From Rhodococcoides kyotonense (GTDB taxonomy: Bacteria > Actinomycetota > Actinomycetes > Mycobacteriales > Mycobacteriaceae): DNA of 64,000 nt. A program made the position numbers and the translations under genes. The stretch covers positions 1 through 64,000 of the forward strand of contig NZ_FZOW01000024.1 in the NCBI RefSeq assembly GCF_900188125.1, in the 5' to 3' direction. Every line of letters starts with the position of its first letter. The stretch's first letter is position 1. Of this stretch, positions 8,303 through 17,760 are shown in pieces. The notes below the pieces were generated by a model that searched no databases, had not been told where the DNA came from, and worked only from the letters and a program-made list of their open reading frames with translations.

Positions 8303-10051
8303 TTGTCACGCCTTCAGTCGCGATCTGACACCAAGCACATCTTCGTCAGTGGGGGCGTCGCGTCCTCGCTCGGTAAGGGCCTTACGGCATCGAGCCTCGG
8401 GCAGCTTCTGACAGCACGCGGACTGCGCGTCACCATGCAGAAGCTCGATCCCTATCTGAACGTGGATCCGGGCACCATGAATCCGTTCCAGCACGGTGAA
8501 GTGTTCGTCACCGAAGACGGCGCCGAAACCGACCTCGATGTCGGCCACTACGAGCGCTTCCTCGATCGTGACCTCTCCGGGTTCGCGAACGTGACCACCG
8601 GCCAGGTGTACTCGGCAGTCATCGCCAAGGAACGCCGCGGTGAGTACCTCGGTGACACGGTGCAGGTCATTCCGCACATCACCGACGAGATCAAGAGTCG
8701 CATTCTCGCGATGAACGGCCCGGATCTCCAGGGACATCAGCCCGACGTCGTCATCACCGAGATCGGCGGCACCGTCGGCGACATCGAGTCGCAGCCGTTT
8801 CTCGAAGCCGCCCGTCAGGTGCGCCACGACGTCGGACGTGAGAACGTCTTCTTCCTGCACGTCTCGCTCGTTCCGTTCCTCGCGCCGTCGGGCGAACTGA
8901 AGACGAAGCCGACGCAGCACTCCGTCGCAGCATTGCGCAGCATCGGTATCCAGCCCGACGCACTCATCCTGCGCTGCGACCGCGAGGTCACCCCGGGACT
9001 CAAGAACAAGATCGCGCTGATGTGCGACGTCGACGTCGACGGCTGCATCTCGACGCCCGACGCACCGTCGATCTACGACATCCCGAAGGTCCTGCACAAG
9101 GAAGGCCTCGACGCCTACGTCGTGCGCAAGCTCGGTCTGCCCTTTCGCGACGTCGACTGGACGGTGTGGGGCGGTCTGCTCGAGCGCGTCCACGAGCCCC
9201 GCGAGACCGTCCGCGTCGGACTCGTCGGCAAGTACGTCGATCTTCCCGACGCGTACCTGTCCGTCACCGAAGCTCTGCGTGCCGGCGGTTTCGCGCATCG
9301 CGCCAAGGTCGAGATCAAGTGGGTGCCCTCGGACGAGTGCCAGACCCCTGCGGGCGCGCAGGCAGCGCTCGGTGACGTCGACGCCGTGCTCGTGCCCGGT
9401 GGGTTCGGTATTCGGGGCATCGAAGGCAAGCTCGGAGCCATCGAATACGCGCGTACGCGCAAGGTACCGCTGCTCGGACTGTGCCTCGGCCTGCAGTGCA
9501 TGGTCATCGAAGCTGCCCGTTCGGTCGGTTTGGACGACGCCAACTCCGCCGAGTTCGAGTCCGACACCAAGTACCCGGTGATCTCGACCATGGCGGATCA
9601 GGAAGACGTCGTCGCCGGTGAAGCCGACCTCGGTGGCACCATGCGTCTCGGTGCGTACCCCGCGAAGCTGATCAAGGGTTCCGTCGTCGCCGGAGCATAC
9701 GGTTCGACGGACGTCTCCGAGCGTCACCGTCACCGTTTCGAGGTCAACAACACCTACCGTGACCGAATCTCGAAGAGCGGTCTGGTGTTCAGCGGAACCT
9801 CACCGGACGGCCATCTCGTCGAGTTCGTCGAGCTTCCCGCGTCGAAGCACCCGTTCTTCGTCGGCACACAGGCCCACCCGGAGCTCAAGAGTCGTCCGAC
9901 GCGCCCGCACCCGCTGTTCGCAGCGTTGATCGATGCGGCGCTGAAGTACAAAGCGGCAGAACGGCTTCCGGTCGACGTCCACGGCGACGACGCTGCAGCG
10001 AAGGATTCGGAGTTCCCGGTGTCGGGAGCAACCGCCGAGAGCATCGGATGA
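8303..10051 (+). CDS. pyrG: CTP synthase
   Basis: 582 aa; converts UTP, ATP and glutamine to CTP. The N-terminal synthetase domain has KHIFVSGGVASSLGKGLTA and MQKLDPYLNVDPGTMNP; the GATase class I domain has LLGLCLGLQCMV (nucleophile Cys) and the HPELKSRP His/Glu region. The likely start is TTG 8303 (SRLQSRSDTKHIF), preceded by ACGGGAG; another TTG in frame at 8285 would add six residues. It overlaps the Nudix gene by 4 bp (ATGA). The tail after about 555 is Ala/Asp-rich, as in other actinobacteria. Confidence 0.96.
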   Translation: MSRLQSRSDTKHIFVSGGVASSLGKGLTASSLGQLLTARGLRVTMQKLDPYLNVDPGTMNPFQHGEVFVTEDGAETDLDVGHYERFLDRDLSGFANVTTGQVYSAVIAKERRGEYLGDTVQVIPHITDEIKSRILAMNGPDLQGHQPDVVITEIGGTVGDIESQPFLEAARQVRHDVGRENVFFLHVSLVPFLAPSGELKTKPTQHSVAALRSIGIQPDALILRCDREVTPGLKNKIALMCDVDVDGCISTPDAPSIYDIPKVLHKEGLDAYVVRKLGLPFRDVDWTVWGGLLERVHEPRETVRVGLVGKYVDLPDAYLSVTEALRAGGFAHRAKVEIKWVPSDECQTPAGAQAALGDVDAVLVPGGFGIRGIEGKLGAIEYARTRKVPLLGLCLGLQCMVIEAARSVGLDDANSAEFESDTKYPVISTMADQEDVVAGEADLGGTMRLGAYPAKLIKGSVVAGAYGSTDVSERHRHRFEVNNTYRDRISKSGLVFSGTSPDGHLVEFVELPASKHPFFVGTQAHPELKSRPTRPHPLFAALIDAALKYKAAERLPVDVHGDDAAAKDSEFPVSGATAESIG

Positions 10052-10692
10052 CGTCGTCGGGTCAGGGTGCACGGTTCGAATTCGAGACCGTCGCGTCCGA
10101 CACCGTCTACGAAGGCGCGATCCTGGCCCTGCGACTCGACAAGGTGAAGATGCCGGGCGGGCGCGAGGCCGAGCGCGAGGTCGTCGAGCATCACGGTGCT
10201 GTCGCGATCGTGGCGCTCGACGATCAAGACAGAATCGCGATGATCGAGCAGTACCGCCATCCGATCGGGCGTCGCCTGTGGGAGCTGCCCGCCGGGCTGC
10301 TCGACGAGCTGGACGAGCCACCCGTCGAGGCAGCCAAGCGAGAACTCGCCGAGGAGACCGGCTTGGCAGCAGCGCGCTGGTCTGTTCTCGTCGACGTCAT
10401 GGCGTCTCCGGGCTTCACCGACGAGTGCGTCCGCATCTTCCTCGCGGAAGGTCTCACGGAGGTCGAGCGTCCGGAAGCGCGCGACGAGGAAGCCGACATC
10501 GAGTTGTCGTACGTCCCAGTGGACGAGGCAGTGGCTCGAGCGTTGTCCGGCGAGATCGTCAATGCGTCCGCTGTGTCCGGGGTTCTCGCGTTGGTGGCGT
10601 CCCGAGCCGCATCGACGAGCTTGCGCCCTGCCGACGCTCCGTGGCCGGATCTGCCGACTACCTTCGAGCGTCGGAAGAAGTCCGACGGGTAG
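10048..10692 (+). CDS. Nudix hydrolase, ADP-ribose pyrophosphatase type
   Basis: 214 aa. The Nudix box is visible as GLLDELDEPPVEAAKREL followed by AEETGL, the Mg-binding REL-x-EE-x-GL core. The upstream EREVVEHHGAVAIVALDDQDRI and IEQYRHPIGRRLWELPAG are typical of ADP-ribose pyrophosphatases that split ADP-ribose to AMP and ribose 5-phosphate. The counterpart in mycobacteria is Rv1700. It overlaps pyrG by 4 bp and is followed within 6 bp by xerD. Confidence 0.93.
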   Translation: MTSSGQGARFEFETVASDTVYEGAILALRLDKVKMPGGREAEREVVEHHGAVAIVALDDQDRIAMIEQYRHPIGRRLWELPAGLLDELDEPPVEAAKRELAEETGLAAARWSVLVDVMASPGFTDECVRIFLAEGLTEVERPEARDEEADIELSYVPVDEAVARALSGEIVNASAVSGVLALVASRAASTSLRPADAPWPDLPTTFERRKKSDG

Positions 10693-10697
10693 ACGGC

Positions 10698-11612
10698 ATG
10701 CTGGGTGACCAGATGTCGACGTATCTCGACCACCTGGAGGTCGAGAGGGGCGCTGCCCGGAACACGTTGTCCTCGTACCGTCGTGATCTGCGCCGGTACG
10801 AGGCGTTTCTCGCCGACCACGCGATCGACGACCTGGCCGAGGTGGCCGAATCGGACGTCGCCGATTTCGTCGTCGATCTGCGCCGCGGCAGCGACGAGTT
10901 CCCTGCTCTCGCAGCGAGTTCGGCCGCCAGAACGCTGATCGCAGTCCGCGGTCTTCACCGATTCGCCGCGGCCGAGGGGCTCGTGTCGAGCGACGTCGCG
11001 AGCGCCGTCAAACCACCGACCCCGAGTCGACGACTGCCGAAGTCGCTTCCGCTCGAGCAGGTGGTCGCGATTCTGGACTCCGCGTCCACCGAGGGGGCCG
11101 ATGCGCCACGCGGCTTGCGGGACAAGGCGATTCTGGAACTTCTGTACTCCACGGGGGCTCGCATCTCCGAGGCTGTCGGGCTCGACGTCGACGACATCGA
11201 CACGGAGACACGGTCGGTGTTGCTGCACGGCAAGGGAGACAAGCAGCGGCTCGTTCCGGTCGGCAGGCCTGCGATCGAGGCGATCGACGCGTATCTCGTG
11301 CGCGGCAGACCTGGATTGGTCAAACGGTCGACGCCTGCGCTGTTCTTGAATGCTCGCGGTGGCCGGTTGTCGAGGCAGAGCGCCTGGCAGGTGCTGCACT
11401 CGGCCGCCGAACGCGCGGGCATCACGACGCCGGTCTCACCACACACACTGCGGCACTCGTTCGCGACCCATCTGCTCGACGGGGGCGCCGACGTCCGCGT
11501 CGTACAAGAGCTGTTGGGGCATGCGTCGGTGACGACGACACAGATCTACACACTCGTGACCGTCAACACCTTGCGCGAGGTGTGGGCGGAAGCGCACCCA
11601 CGCGCTCGATGA
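10698..11612 (+). CDS. xerD: Tyrosine recombinase XerD
   Basis: 304 aa; with XerC it resolves chromosome dimers at dif. The SAM-like N-domain (YLDHLEVERGAARNTLSSYR) is followed by the catalytic domain with STGARISEAVGL (Arg), HGKGDKQRLVPV (Lys), HTLRHSFATHL (His-x-x-Arg) and LGHASVTTTQIYT (His and nucleophile Tyr). All catalytic residues are present. The start could be ATG 10698 or ATG 10713; the first is given. Gene order and similarity to Rv1701 separate it from the unrelated phage-type integrase at 18106. Confidence 0.94.
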   Translation: MLGDQMSTYLDHLEVERGAARNTLSSYRRDLRRYEAFLADHAIDDLAEVAESDVADFVVDLRRGSDEFPALAASSAARTLIAVRGLHRFAAAEGLVSSDVASAVKPPTPSRRLPKSLPLEQVVAILDSASTEGADAPRGLRDKAILELLYSTGARISEAVGLDVDDIDTETRSVLLHGKGDKQRLVPVGRPAIEAIDAYLVRGRPGLVKRSTPALFLNARGGRLSRQSAWQVLHSAAERAGITTPVSPHTLRHSFATHLLDGGADVRVVQELLGHASVTTTQIYTLVTVNTLREVWAEAHPRAR

Positions 11613-11734
11613 CTGCTCAGGCGGGTTTTGCGCGTGTCCCGCGATGTAGCGCACGGGCAACACGGTAGCGTTTACCCGACGGTCGCCTTGCGGCCGAACG
11701 GGCCGAGGTCAACGGACAGGGGAGCGTAGGAGAA

Positions 11735-12781
11735 GTGTCGACACCGCAGCCGCCAGCGGCGGAGTCAGCCTCAGGATCGACCCTGGGTGACTCGACGCCG
11801 GTGAGTCCGCCGTCGACCGATGTTCCCACCGAAGTCCGACCGGACGGGTTGCCCGCAGTTCACCCGCCCAACGACGGCGCGTTGTTCCATACGCGTCAAC
11901 CCGAGACAAGCCGTGAGACGAGAGAGACCATTCCTGCGGCCAACGAGCTAGGACCCACGGGTCGTAAGACCCGCGAAGTTCCCGAACCGACCCCGCTGCC
12001 CAGTCATGGGCCGGCGAAGATCATCGCGATGTGCAACCAGAAGGGGGGCGTCGGCAAGACGACGTCGACCATCAATCTCGGTGCATCCCTCGCCGCCTTC
12101 GGACGGCGTGTCCTGCTGGTCGACTTGGACCCGCAGGGCGCTCTTTCCGCGGGCTTGGGCGTCGCGCATCACGAGTTGGATCTGACGGTCTACAACCTTC
12201 TCGTCGAACCGAAGGTCTCGGCCGACGACGTGTTGATGCGCACGCGCGTCGAGAATCTCGATCTGCTTCCCAGCAACATCGACCTGTCGGCCGCCGAGAT
12301 CCAGTTGGTCACCGAAGTCGGACGCGAGCAGACTCTGGGACGGGTGCTGCATCCGGTCCTCGATCGGTACGATTACGTGCTCATCGATTGCCAGCCGTCG
12401 CTCGGTCTGCTGACGGTCAACGCGTTGACCTGCGCCGACGAGGTCATCATTCCGATGGAATGCGAGTACTTCAGCCTCCGCGGCCTGGCGCTTCTCAACG
12501 ACACCGTCGAAAAGGTCCGTGATCGTCTCAATCCGCGACTGAAGCTGGCGGGCATCGTCGTGACGATGTTCGACGCCCGTACGCTGCACTCGCGTGAGGT
12601 CATGACGCGAGTCGTCGAGGTGTTCGGCGACGTGGTCTACGACACCGTCATCACGCGGACGGTGAGGTTCCCCGAGACGTCCGTCGCCGGTGAGCCCATC
12701 ACCACGTGGGCGCCGAAATCCTCTGGGGCACTGGCCTACAAGGCGTTGGCCCGAGAGGTCATCTATCGGTCCGGCCCGTGA
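11735..12781 (+). CDS. parA: ParA/Soj family partition-type ATPase
   Basis: 348 aa. Residues 1 to about 88 are a Pro/Thr/Glu-rich, probably disordered extension. The ATPase domain then begins with the deviant Walker A CNQKGGVGKTTSTINLG, then LLVDLDPQGALSAGLG and VLIDCQPSLGLLTVNAL. This is the second ParA-like protein (Rv1708 type) linked to scpA/scpB, not the parAB pair near oriC. GTG at 11735 has AGGAGAA at good spacing. It overlaps scpA by 4 bp, pointing to a role in chromosome organisation. Confidence 0.9.
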   Translation: MSTPQPPAAESASGSTLGDSTPVSPPSTDVPTEVRPDGLPAVHPPNDGALFHTRQPETSRETRETIPAANELGPTGRKTREVPEPTPLPSHGPAKIIAMCNQKGGVGKTTSTINLGASLAAFGRRVLLVDLDPQGALSAGLGVAHHELDLTVYNLLVEPKVSADDVLMRTRVENLDLLPSNIDLSAAEIQLVTEVGREQTLGRVLHPVLDRYDYVLIDCQPSLGLLTVNALTCADEVIIPMECEYFSLRGLALLNDTVEKVRDRLNPRLKLAGIVVTMFDARTLHSREVMTRVVEVFGDVVYDTVITRTVRFPETSVAGEPITTWAPKSSGALAYKALAREVIYRSGP

Positions 12782-13617
12782 GTGCTCCCGCAACCACCGA
12801 TGCGCCGATCGAGGTTCCGGACAACGAGGATCCGTCGAGGTTCCGCGTACGGTTGCTCAATTTCGAAGGCCCGTTCGATCTCCTGTTGACGTTGATCAGC
12901 CAGCATCGCCTCGACGTCACCGAGGTAGCGCTGCACACCGTCACCGACGACTTCATCTCGTTCACCAAGAGCCTCGGGCACGAGGTCGGTCTCGACCAGA
13001 CGACCGAGTTCCTCGTCGTCGCAGCGACATTGCTGGATTTGAAGGCAGCCCGGCTACTGCCGTCGGGAGACGTAGAGGATGCCGAGGATCTGGCGTTGCT
13101 CGAGGTCCGAGACCTGCTGTTCGCGCGCCTGTTGCAGTACCGCGCATACAAGCAGGTGGCCCAACTCTTCGGTGAGCTCGAGGCCGCAGCGCTGCGTAGG
13201 TACCCGAGGTCGGTGTCCGTCGAAGATCGCTACACGGACTTGATCCCCGAGGTGCTACTCGGCGTCGATCCCGCCCGTTTCGCGGACATCGCTGCCGCGG
13301 CGTTTCGTCCGAAGCCGGTGCCCAAGGTCGGACTCGATCACATCCACCAGCATTCGGTGTCGGTTCCCGAGCAGGCGAAGTGGATCATGGCGAAACTCGA
13401 AAGCAACGGCAAAGGAACGTGGACGCCGTTCTCCGAGCTCACCGAGGGATGCGAGCACACCGTCGAGATCGTCGCTCGTTTCCTCGCCCTGCTCGAGCTG
13501 TTCCGTGAACAGGTGTTGGCGTTCGACCAGCCGGAGCCGCTGGGGGATCTGATGGTGAGTTGGACCGGTAACGCCGAGCCAGACCAGGTACTCGTGTCGG
13601 CGGTGGATTATGGATGA
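12778..13617 (+). CDS. scpA: Segregation and condensation protein A
   Basis: 279 aa kleisin subunit of the SMC-ScpAB condensin. The N-terminal region FRVRLLNFEGPFDLLLTLISQHRLDVTEVAL is the conserved SMC-binding helix; the C-terminal winged helix (about 200-260) includes SELTEGCEHTVEIVARFLALLELFREQVL. The GTG start at 12778 overlaps the ParA stop. The end overlaps scpB by 8 bp, so ParA, ScpA and ScpB are probably translated together. Confidence 0.95.
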   Translation: MSAPATTDAPIEVPDNEDPSRFRVRLLNFEGPFDLLLTLISQHRLDVTEVALHTVTDDFISFTKSLGHEVGLDQTTEFLVVAATLLDLKAARLLPSGDVEDAEDLALLEVRDLLFARLLQYRAYKQVAQLFGELEAAALRRYPRSVSVEDRYTDLIPEVLLGVDPARFADIAAAAFRPKPVPKVGLDHIHQHSVSVPEQAKWIMAKLESNGKGTWTPFSELTEGCEHTVEIVARFLALLELFREQVLAFDQPEPLGDLMVSWTGNAEPDQVLVSAVDYG

Positions 13618-14293
13618 GGACTCTGTGCAGCTCGACGAGGTAGCCGAGGACGAATCGGAACTCGACGACGCCACGCTCGAAGCTGCTCTGGAGGCGGTGT
13701 TGCTCGTCGTCGACTCGCCTGCATCGAACGATCAGCTCGCGTCGGCGGTCGGCAGCGACGTTTCTCGGGTCGAGCCGACGCTGCAGCGAATGTCGGCTGG
13801 GTTCACCGAACGAGGCAGTGGAATCGACCTTCGCTACGCGGGCGACGGATGGCGTTTCTACACCCGAACCGCGTATGCCCCGTACGTCGAGCGGCTGCTT
13901 CTCGACGGGGCTCGGTCGAAGCTCACACGTGCGGCATTGGAGACTCTGGCCGTTATCGCATATCGTCAACCGTTGACCCGCGCGCGGGTCAGCGCTGTGC
14001 GCGGCGTCAACGTCGACGGCGTGATGCGCACATTGCTCGCTCGCGGGCTGATTTCGGAAGCCGGAGTGGATCCGGAATCGAATGCGACGATGTACTCCAC
14101 CACCGAGTTGTTCCTGGAGCGACTCGGCCTGGCATCCCTGACGGATCTACCGCCCTTGGCGCCGTTGCTGCCGGGTGTCGATCTGATCGACGAGATCAGT
14201 GACAGCATGGACACGGACCCGAGAGTGACCCGCTCCACCAAGAACCGCGGATCGAAACCCGATCCGGTAGCCGAGCTCGACTCGGACGACTGA
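13610..14293 (+). CDS. scpB: Segregation and condensation protein B
   Basis: 227 aa; partner of ScpA in the condensin complex. Two winged-helix repeats are visible, with LEAALEAVLLVVDSPASNDQLASAV in the first and LTRAALETLAVIAYRQPLTRARVSAVRGVN, the family hallmark, in the second. The C-terminal 35 residues are charged and variable. ATG 13610 overlaps the scpA end. The downstream pseudouridine synthase starts 12 bp after the stop. Confidence 0.95.
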   Translation: MDEDSVQLDEVAEDESELDDATLEAALEAVLLVVDSPASNDQLASAVGSDVSRVEPTLQRMSAGFTERGSGIDLRYAGDGWRFYTRTAYAPYVERLLLDGARSKLTRAALETLAVIAYRQPLTRARVSAVRGVNVDGVMRTLLARGLISEAGVDPESNATMYSTTELFLERLGLASLTDLPPLAPLLPGVDLIDEISDSMDTDPRVTRSTKNRGSKPDPVAELDSDD

Positions 14294-14305
14294 ATAGGTA
14301 CAAAA

Positions 14306-15430
14306 GTGAACAAGCCCGCTCGCCGTGATGGCACACCGGACAGGAACAAGAAACAGGCTCCCAACAGGAAGCCGACGAGAAGTAGGTCGGAGGAGCCCCG
14401 CGAGGGACGCCGATCCAGCGACGCGCCTCGCGGCGCGCGAGCGGACAGCCCACGTGGAGGTCGTCGCGCAGCATCCCCGAGAAGGGGCGCAGACCAGCGC
14501 ACACCCTTCGACGACAGGCCCGTCGAGAGCGGAATCAACGACCGCAGCAACGACGCAGTGCCCCGCAAGAAGCCGTCGCGGCCCAAGCCCCCGAAGCCGC
14601 AGAAGAAGCAGCCGCAGACCACCACCATCAGCAACGCCAAGCCGGCGAAGCACCAGTACGCCGACTCCGACACCAAGCGTCGGCACGTGCCGCGCGGCGA
14701 GGGTGTCCGGTTGCAGAAGGTGCTTGCACAGGCAGGCGTCGCATCGCGGCGTGCAGCCGAGGAGCTGATCGCCGACGGCCGCGTCGAGGTCGACGGACGG
14801 ATCGTCACCGAGCAAGGCATCCGCATCGATCCGGATGTCGCGGTCGTGCGCGTCGACGGCACTCGCGTCGTCGTCAAGGAAGAACTCGTCCATCTGGCGA
14901 TGAACAAGCCACGTGGTTGGCAATGCACCATGTCCGACGACCTCGGCCGACCGTGCGTCGGCGACATCGTCTCCGAGCGCGTCCAGGCGGGTCAGCGACT
15001 GTTCCACGTCGGACGACTCGACGCCGACACCGAAGGACTGTTGCTCTTCACCAACGACGGCGATCTGGCGCACCGCCTGATGCACCCGTCGTACGAGGTC
15101 TCGAAGACCTACCTGGCGACACTGTTCGGCGCGATCCCGCGTGACCTGGGCAAGAAGCTGCGCGACGGCGTCACGCTCGACGACGGCCCGGTCAAGGTCG
15201 ACGGTTTCGCACTGCTCGACATCTCGAACGGTCTGTCGCTCGTGCGCGTCACGCTGCACGAAGGTCGCAAGCACATCGTTCGACGTCTGTTCGATCACGT
15301 CGGATTCCCGGTCGGGCGTCTCGTGCGTACCGATGTCGGCAACATTGCACTCGGCGACCAGCGACCGGGCACTCTGCGTGTTCTCGGACGCGGCGAGATC
15401 GGCAAGCTGTACGAGTCGGTCGGTCTCTGA
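14306..15430 (+). CDS. RsuA/RluB family rRNA pseudouridine synthase
   Basis: 374 aa. The first 120 or so residues are a Lys/Arg/Ser/Pro-rich disordered extension with RG-type repeats. An S4 domain follows (VRLQKVLAQAGVASRRAAEELI, DGRVEVDGRI), then the catalytic domain with VGRLDADTEGLLLFTNDGDLA, where Asp about 239 is the nucleophile. It isomerises a specific uridine in 23S or 16S rRNA; the RluB-like 23S target is likely but not proven. The homologue in mycobacteria is Rv1711. The stop overlaps the cmk ATG. Confidence 0.92.
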   Translation: MNKPARRDGTPDRNKKQAPNRKPTRSRSEEPREGRRSSDAPRGARADSPRGGRRAASPRRGADQRTPFDDRPVESGINDRSNDAVPRKKPSRPKPPKPQKKQPQTTTISNAKPAKHQYADSDTKRRHVPRGEGVRLQKVLAQAGVASRRAAEELIADGRVEVDGRIVTEQGIRIDPDVAVVRVDGTRVVVKEELVHLAMNKPRGWQCTMSDDLGRPCVGDIVSERVQAGQRLFHVGRLDADTEGLLLFTNDGDLAHRLMHPSYEVSKTYLATLFGAIPRDLGKKLRDGVTLDDGPVKVDGFALLDISNGLSLVRVTLHEGRKHIVRRLFDHVGFPVGRLVRTDVGNIALGDQRPGTLRVLGRGEIGKLYESVGL

Positions 15431-16113
15431 TGGCGGACCTTGTCATTGCCATGGACGGGCCGTCGGGAACCGGGAAGTCGACGGTGTCGCGCAAGCTCGC
15501 GACCGCGCTCGACGCCCGGTACCTCGATACCGGAGCCATGTATCGCGTCGCGACCGTGTGGGTGCTGCGTGCGGGAATCGATCCGACCGACGCGGACAAG
15601 GTCGCCGACGTCGTCGCGACCCTGCCGTTGGATATCGGTACCGATCCGGCAGCGGAAGCAGTCACGATGAGCGGTGAGGACGTGTCGGCCGAGATCCGTG
15701 GTGACGCTGTCACCAAGGCTGTCTCGGCTGTGTCCGCAGTCCCACGTGTTCGCGAGTTGCTCGTGCAGATGCAGCGGGACATCGCAGCGTCGTTTCCACG
15801 CATCGTCGTCGAGGGTCGCGATATCGGCACCGTTGTTCTGCAGGACGCCGACGTCAAGGTCTTCCTGACCGCGTCACCCGAAGCACGGGCGGATCGACGC
15901 AACAAACAGAACATTTCACAAGGACGCGGCGACGACTACGAGGCAGTTCTCGCCGACGTCCAACGCCGCGATCACGCGGACTCCACACGCGCCGTATCTC
16001 CGTTGCGGCCGGCGGACGATTCCGTGATCGTGGACACGAGCGATCTGGGCATGGACGGCGTCATTGCCGCGTTGTTGCAGGTTGTCAGCGACAGAACTGG
16101 AGCAGTGCAGTGA
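15430..16113 (+). CDS. cmk: Cytidylate kinase
   Basis: 227 aa; phosphorylates CMP and dCMP with ATP. The P-loop is IAMDGPSGTGKSTVSRKLA at the N-terminus; YLDTGAMYR, VEGRDIGTVVLQDADVKVFLTAS and the RR-x-DH lid segment (VQRRDHADSTRAVSPLRPADDSV) are all canonical. It overlaps the upstream synthase by one base (TGATG) and the downstream der gene by 4 bp, a coupling common in Actinobacteria. Confidence 0.95.
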   Translation: MADLVIAMDGPSGTGKSTVSRKLATALDARYLDTGAMYRVATVWVLRAGIDPTDADKVADVVATLPLDIGTDPAAEAVTMSGEDVSAEIRGDAVTKAVSAVSAVPRVRELLVQMQRDIAASFPRIVVEGRDIGTVVLQDADVKVFLTASPEARADRRNKQNISQGRGDDYEAVLADVQRRDHADSTRAVSPLRPADDSVIVDTSDLGMDGVIAALLQVVSDRTGAVQ

Positions 16114-17546
16114 CCGACGATTTCTACGCCGCCGAGACGGTCGGCGACGGCACCTGGAGTGACGAGGGGGAGTGGGACCTCGTCGACTTCGTCGACGGTG
16201 AAGATGCAGGCGAGGACGTAGCGGTCCCGACGCTCGCCGTCGTCGGACGTCCCAACGTGGGCAAGTCCACTCTCGTGAACCGCATCATCGGGCGTCGTGA
16301 AGCAGTGGTCGAGGACATTCCCGGTGTCACCCGCGACCGAGTCTCGTACGAGGCCAACTGGGCCGGGCGGCGATTCCTGGTGCAGGACACGGGCGGTTGG
16401 GAACCCGACGCCAAAGGTCTGCAGCAATCCGTTGCACGCCAAGCAGAATTGGCGATGCGCACCGCGGATGCGATTCTGCTCGTCGTCGATGCACGCGTCG
16501 GCGCAACCACCACGGACGAGGCAGTCGCACGAGTGCTTCGGCGTTCGAAGACGCCAGTGTTGTTGGTAGCCAACAAAGTCGACGACGGTCGTACCGAGTC
16601 CGAGGTCGCATCGTTGTGGTCTCTCGGTCTCGGGGAGCCGAATTCGGTGTCCGCGACGCACGGCCGAGGTACCGGTGATCTGCTCGATCGCGTTCTCGAC
16701 GCTCTGCCGGAGACTCCTCGCGAGGGGATTCCCGGTGGCGGGCCACGTCGAGTTGCGTTGGTGGGCAAGCCGAATGTCGGCAAGTCGTCGCTCATCAACA
16801 AGCTGTCGGGCGACGAGCGATCGGTCGTTCACGATGTAGCAGGCACAACCGTCGACCCAGTCGACTCGCTCGTCCAGTTGGGCGGCAAGACATGGCGATT
16901 CGTCGACACCGCCGGGTTGCGTAAGAAAGTGTCGCACGCCAGCGGCGCCGAGTTCTACGCGTCGCTGCGGACCAAGTCGGCCATCGAGGCCGCCGAGGTC
17001 GCGATCCTGCTGATCGACGCGTCGGAAGTGATTTCCGAGCAAGATCTCCGGGTTCTCAGCATGGTCGCCGACGCCGGCCGTGCTCTTGTCGTCGCCTTCA
17101 ACAAGTGGGACCTCGTCGACGAGGACCGACGCCTGCAGCTCGAGAAGGAGATCGACCGCGATCTGGCTCGTGTGCCGTGGGCGCAGCGCGTCAACATCTC
17201 GGCGCACACCGGTCGAGCCGTTCAGAAGCTCGTACCCGCGCTCGAGACCGCGTTGGAGTCCTGGGACAAGCGAATCCCGACCGGACGCCTCAACAACTGG
17301 CTCAAAGAGGTCGTCGCAGCAACACCACCGCCCATGCGTGGTGGCAGATTGCCGCGCGTCATGTTCGCGACACAGGCGACGACGCGTCCGCCGACGTTCG
17401 TCCTCTTCACGACGGGCTTCCTCGAGGCCGGCTACCGTCGGTTCATCGAGCGGCGTCTGCGTGAGGAATTCGGGTTCGACGGAAGCCCCGTTCGCGTGTC
17501 GGTCCGCATCCGCGAGAAGCGCGAAAGACCGACGAAACGACGCTGA
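16110..17546 (+). CDS. der: Ribosome biogenesis GTPase Der (EngA)
   Basis: 478 aa with two tandem G domains. G1 motifs are VVGRPNVGKSTLVNRI and VGKPNVGKSSLINKL; G3 motifs are DTGGW and DTAGLR; G4 motifs are ANKVDD and FNKWDLVDE. A KH-like C-terminal domain ends in VRVSVRIREKRERPTKRR. It acts in assembly of the 50S subunit. The start GTG has GGAG at good spacing and overlaps cmk. An acidic 35-residue N-terminal leader is typical of actinobacterial Der. A hairpin at 17561 probably terminates this long operon. Confidence 0.96.
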   Translation: MTDDFYAAETVGDGTWSDEGEWDLVDFVDGEDAGEDVAVPTLAVVGRPNVGKSTLVNRIIGRREAVVEDIPGVTRDRVSYEANWAGRRFLVQDTGGWEPDAKGLQQSVARQAELAMRTADAILLVVDARVGATTTDEAVARVLRRSKTPVLLVANKVDDGRTESEVASLWSLGLGEPNSVSATHGRGTGDLLDRVLDALPETPREGIPGGGPRRVALVGKPNVGKSSLINKLSGDERSVVHDVAGTTVDPVDSLVQLGGKTWRFVDTAGLRKKVSHASGAEFYASLRTKSAIEAAEVAILLIDASEVISEQDLRVLSMVADAGRALVVAFNKWDLVDEDRRLQLEKEIDRDLARVPWAQRVNISAHTGRAVQKLVPALETALESWDKRIPTGRLNNWLKEVVAATPPPMRGGRLPRVMFATQATTRPPTFVLFTTGFLEAGYRRFIERRLREEFGFDGSPVRVSVRIREKRERPTKRR

Positions 17547-17560
17547 GCTTACCCGTCCCT

Positions 17561-17589
17561 CCCCTGACCAGGCGATTTCCTGTCAGGGG
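17561..17589 (+). terminator. Hairpin terminator downstream of der
   Basis: CCCCTGAC at 17561-17568 pairs perfectly with GTCAGGGG at 17582-17589, with a further CAGG/CCTG pairing inside the loop. There is no T tract, which is common for actinobacterial terminators. It lies 14 bases after the der stop. Confidence 0.65.
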
Positions 17590-17632
17590 TGGGGCTGGGG
17601 TAGTCTCATCGAGCACCCCGAAAGGGGTGCGG

Positions 17633-17706
<74 letters not shown>

Positions 17707-17726
17707 CACTCATTTACGCAGTTCAG

Positions 17727-17760
17727 AGGCGGTTTTGGAGAAATCCGGAGCCGCCTTTTT
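17727..17760 (+). terminator. Terminator after tRNA-Pro
   Basis: AGGCGG at 17727-17732 pairs with CCGCCT at 17751-17756, partly extended inwards, and is followed by a run of T. It ends transcription of the tRNA gene. Confidence 0.75.

Noticed and set aside
10698..11612. Considering the 10698 recombinase as a mobile-element integrase
   Set aside because: It sits in the conserved xerD position between the Nudix gene and parA and matches XerD along its length.
14325..15144. Long alternative frames within the pseudouridine synthase gene
   Set aside because: They are out-of-frame readings of its Arg-rich N-terminal extension and show no domain.
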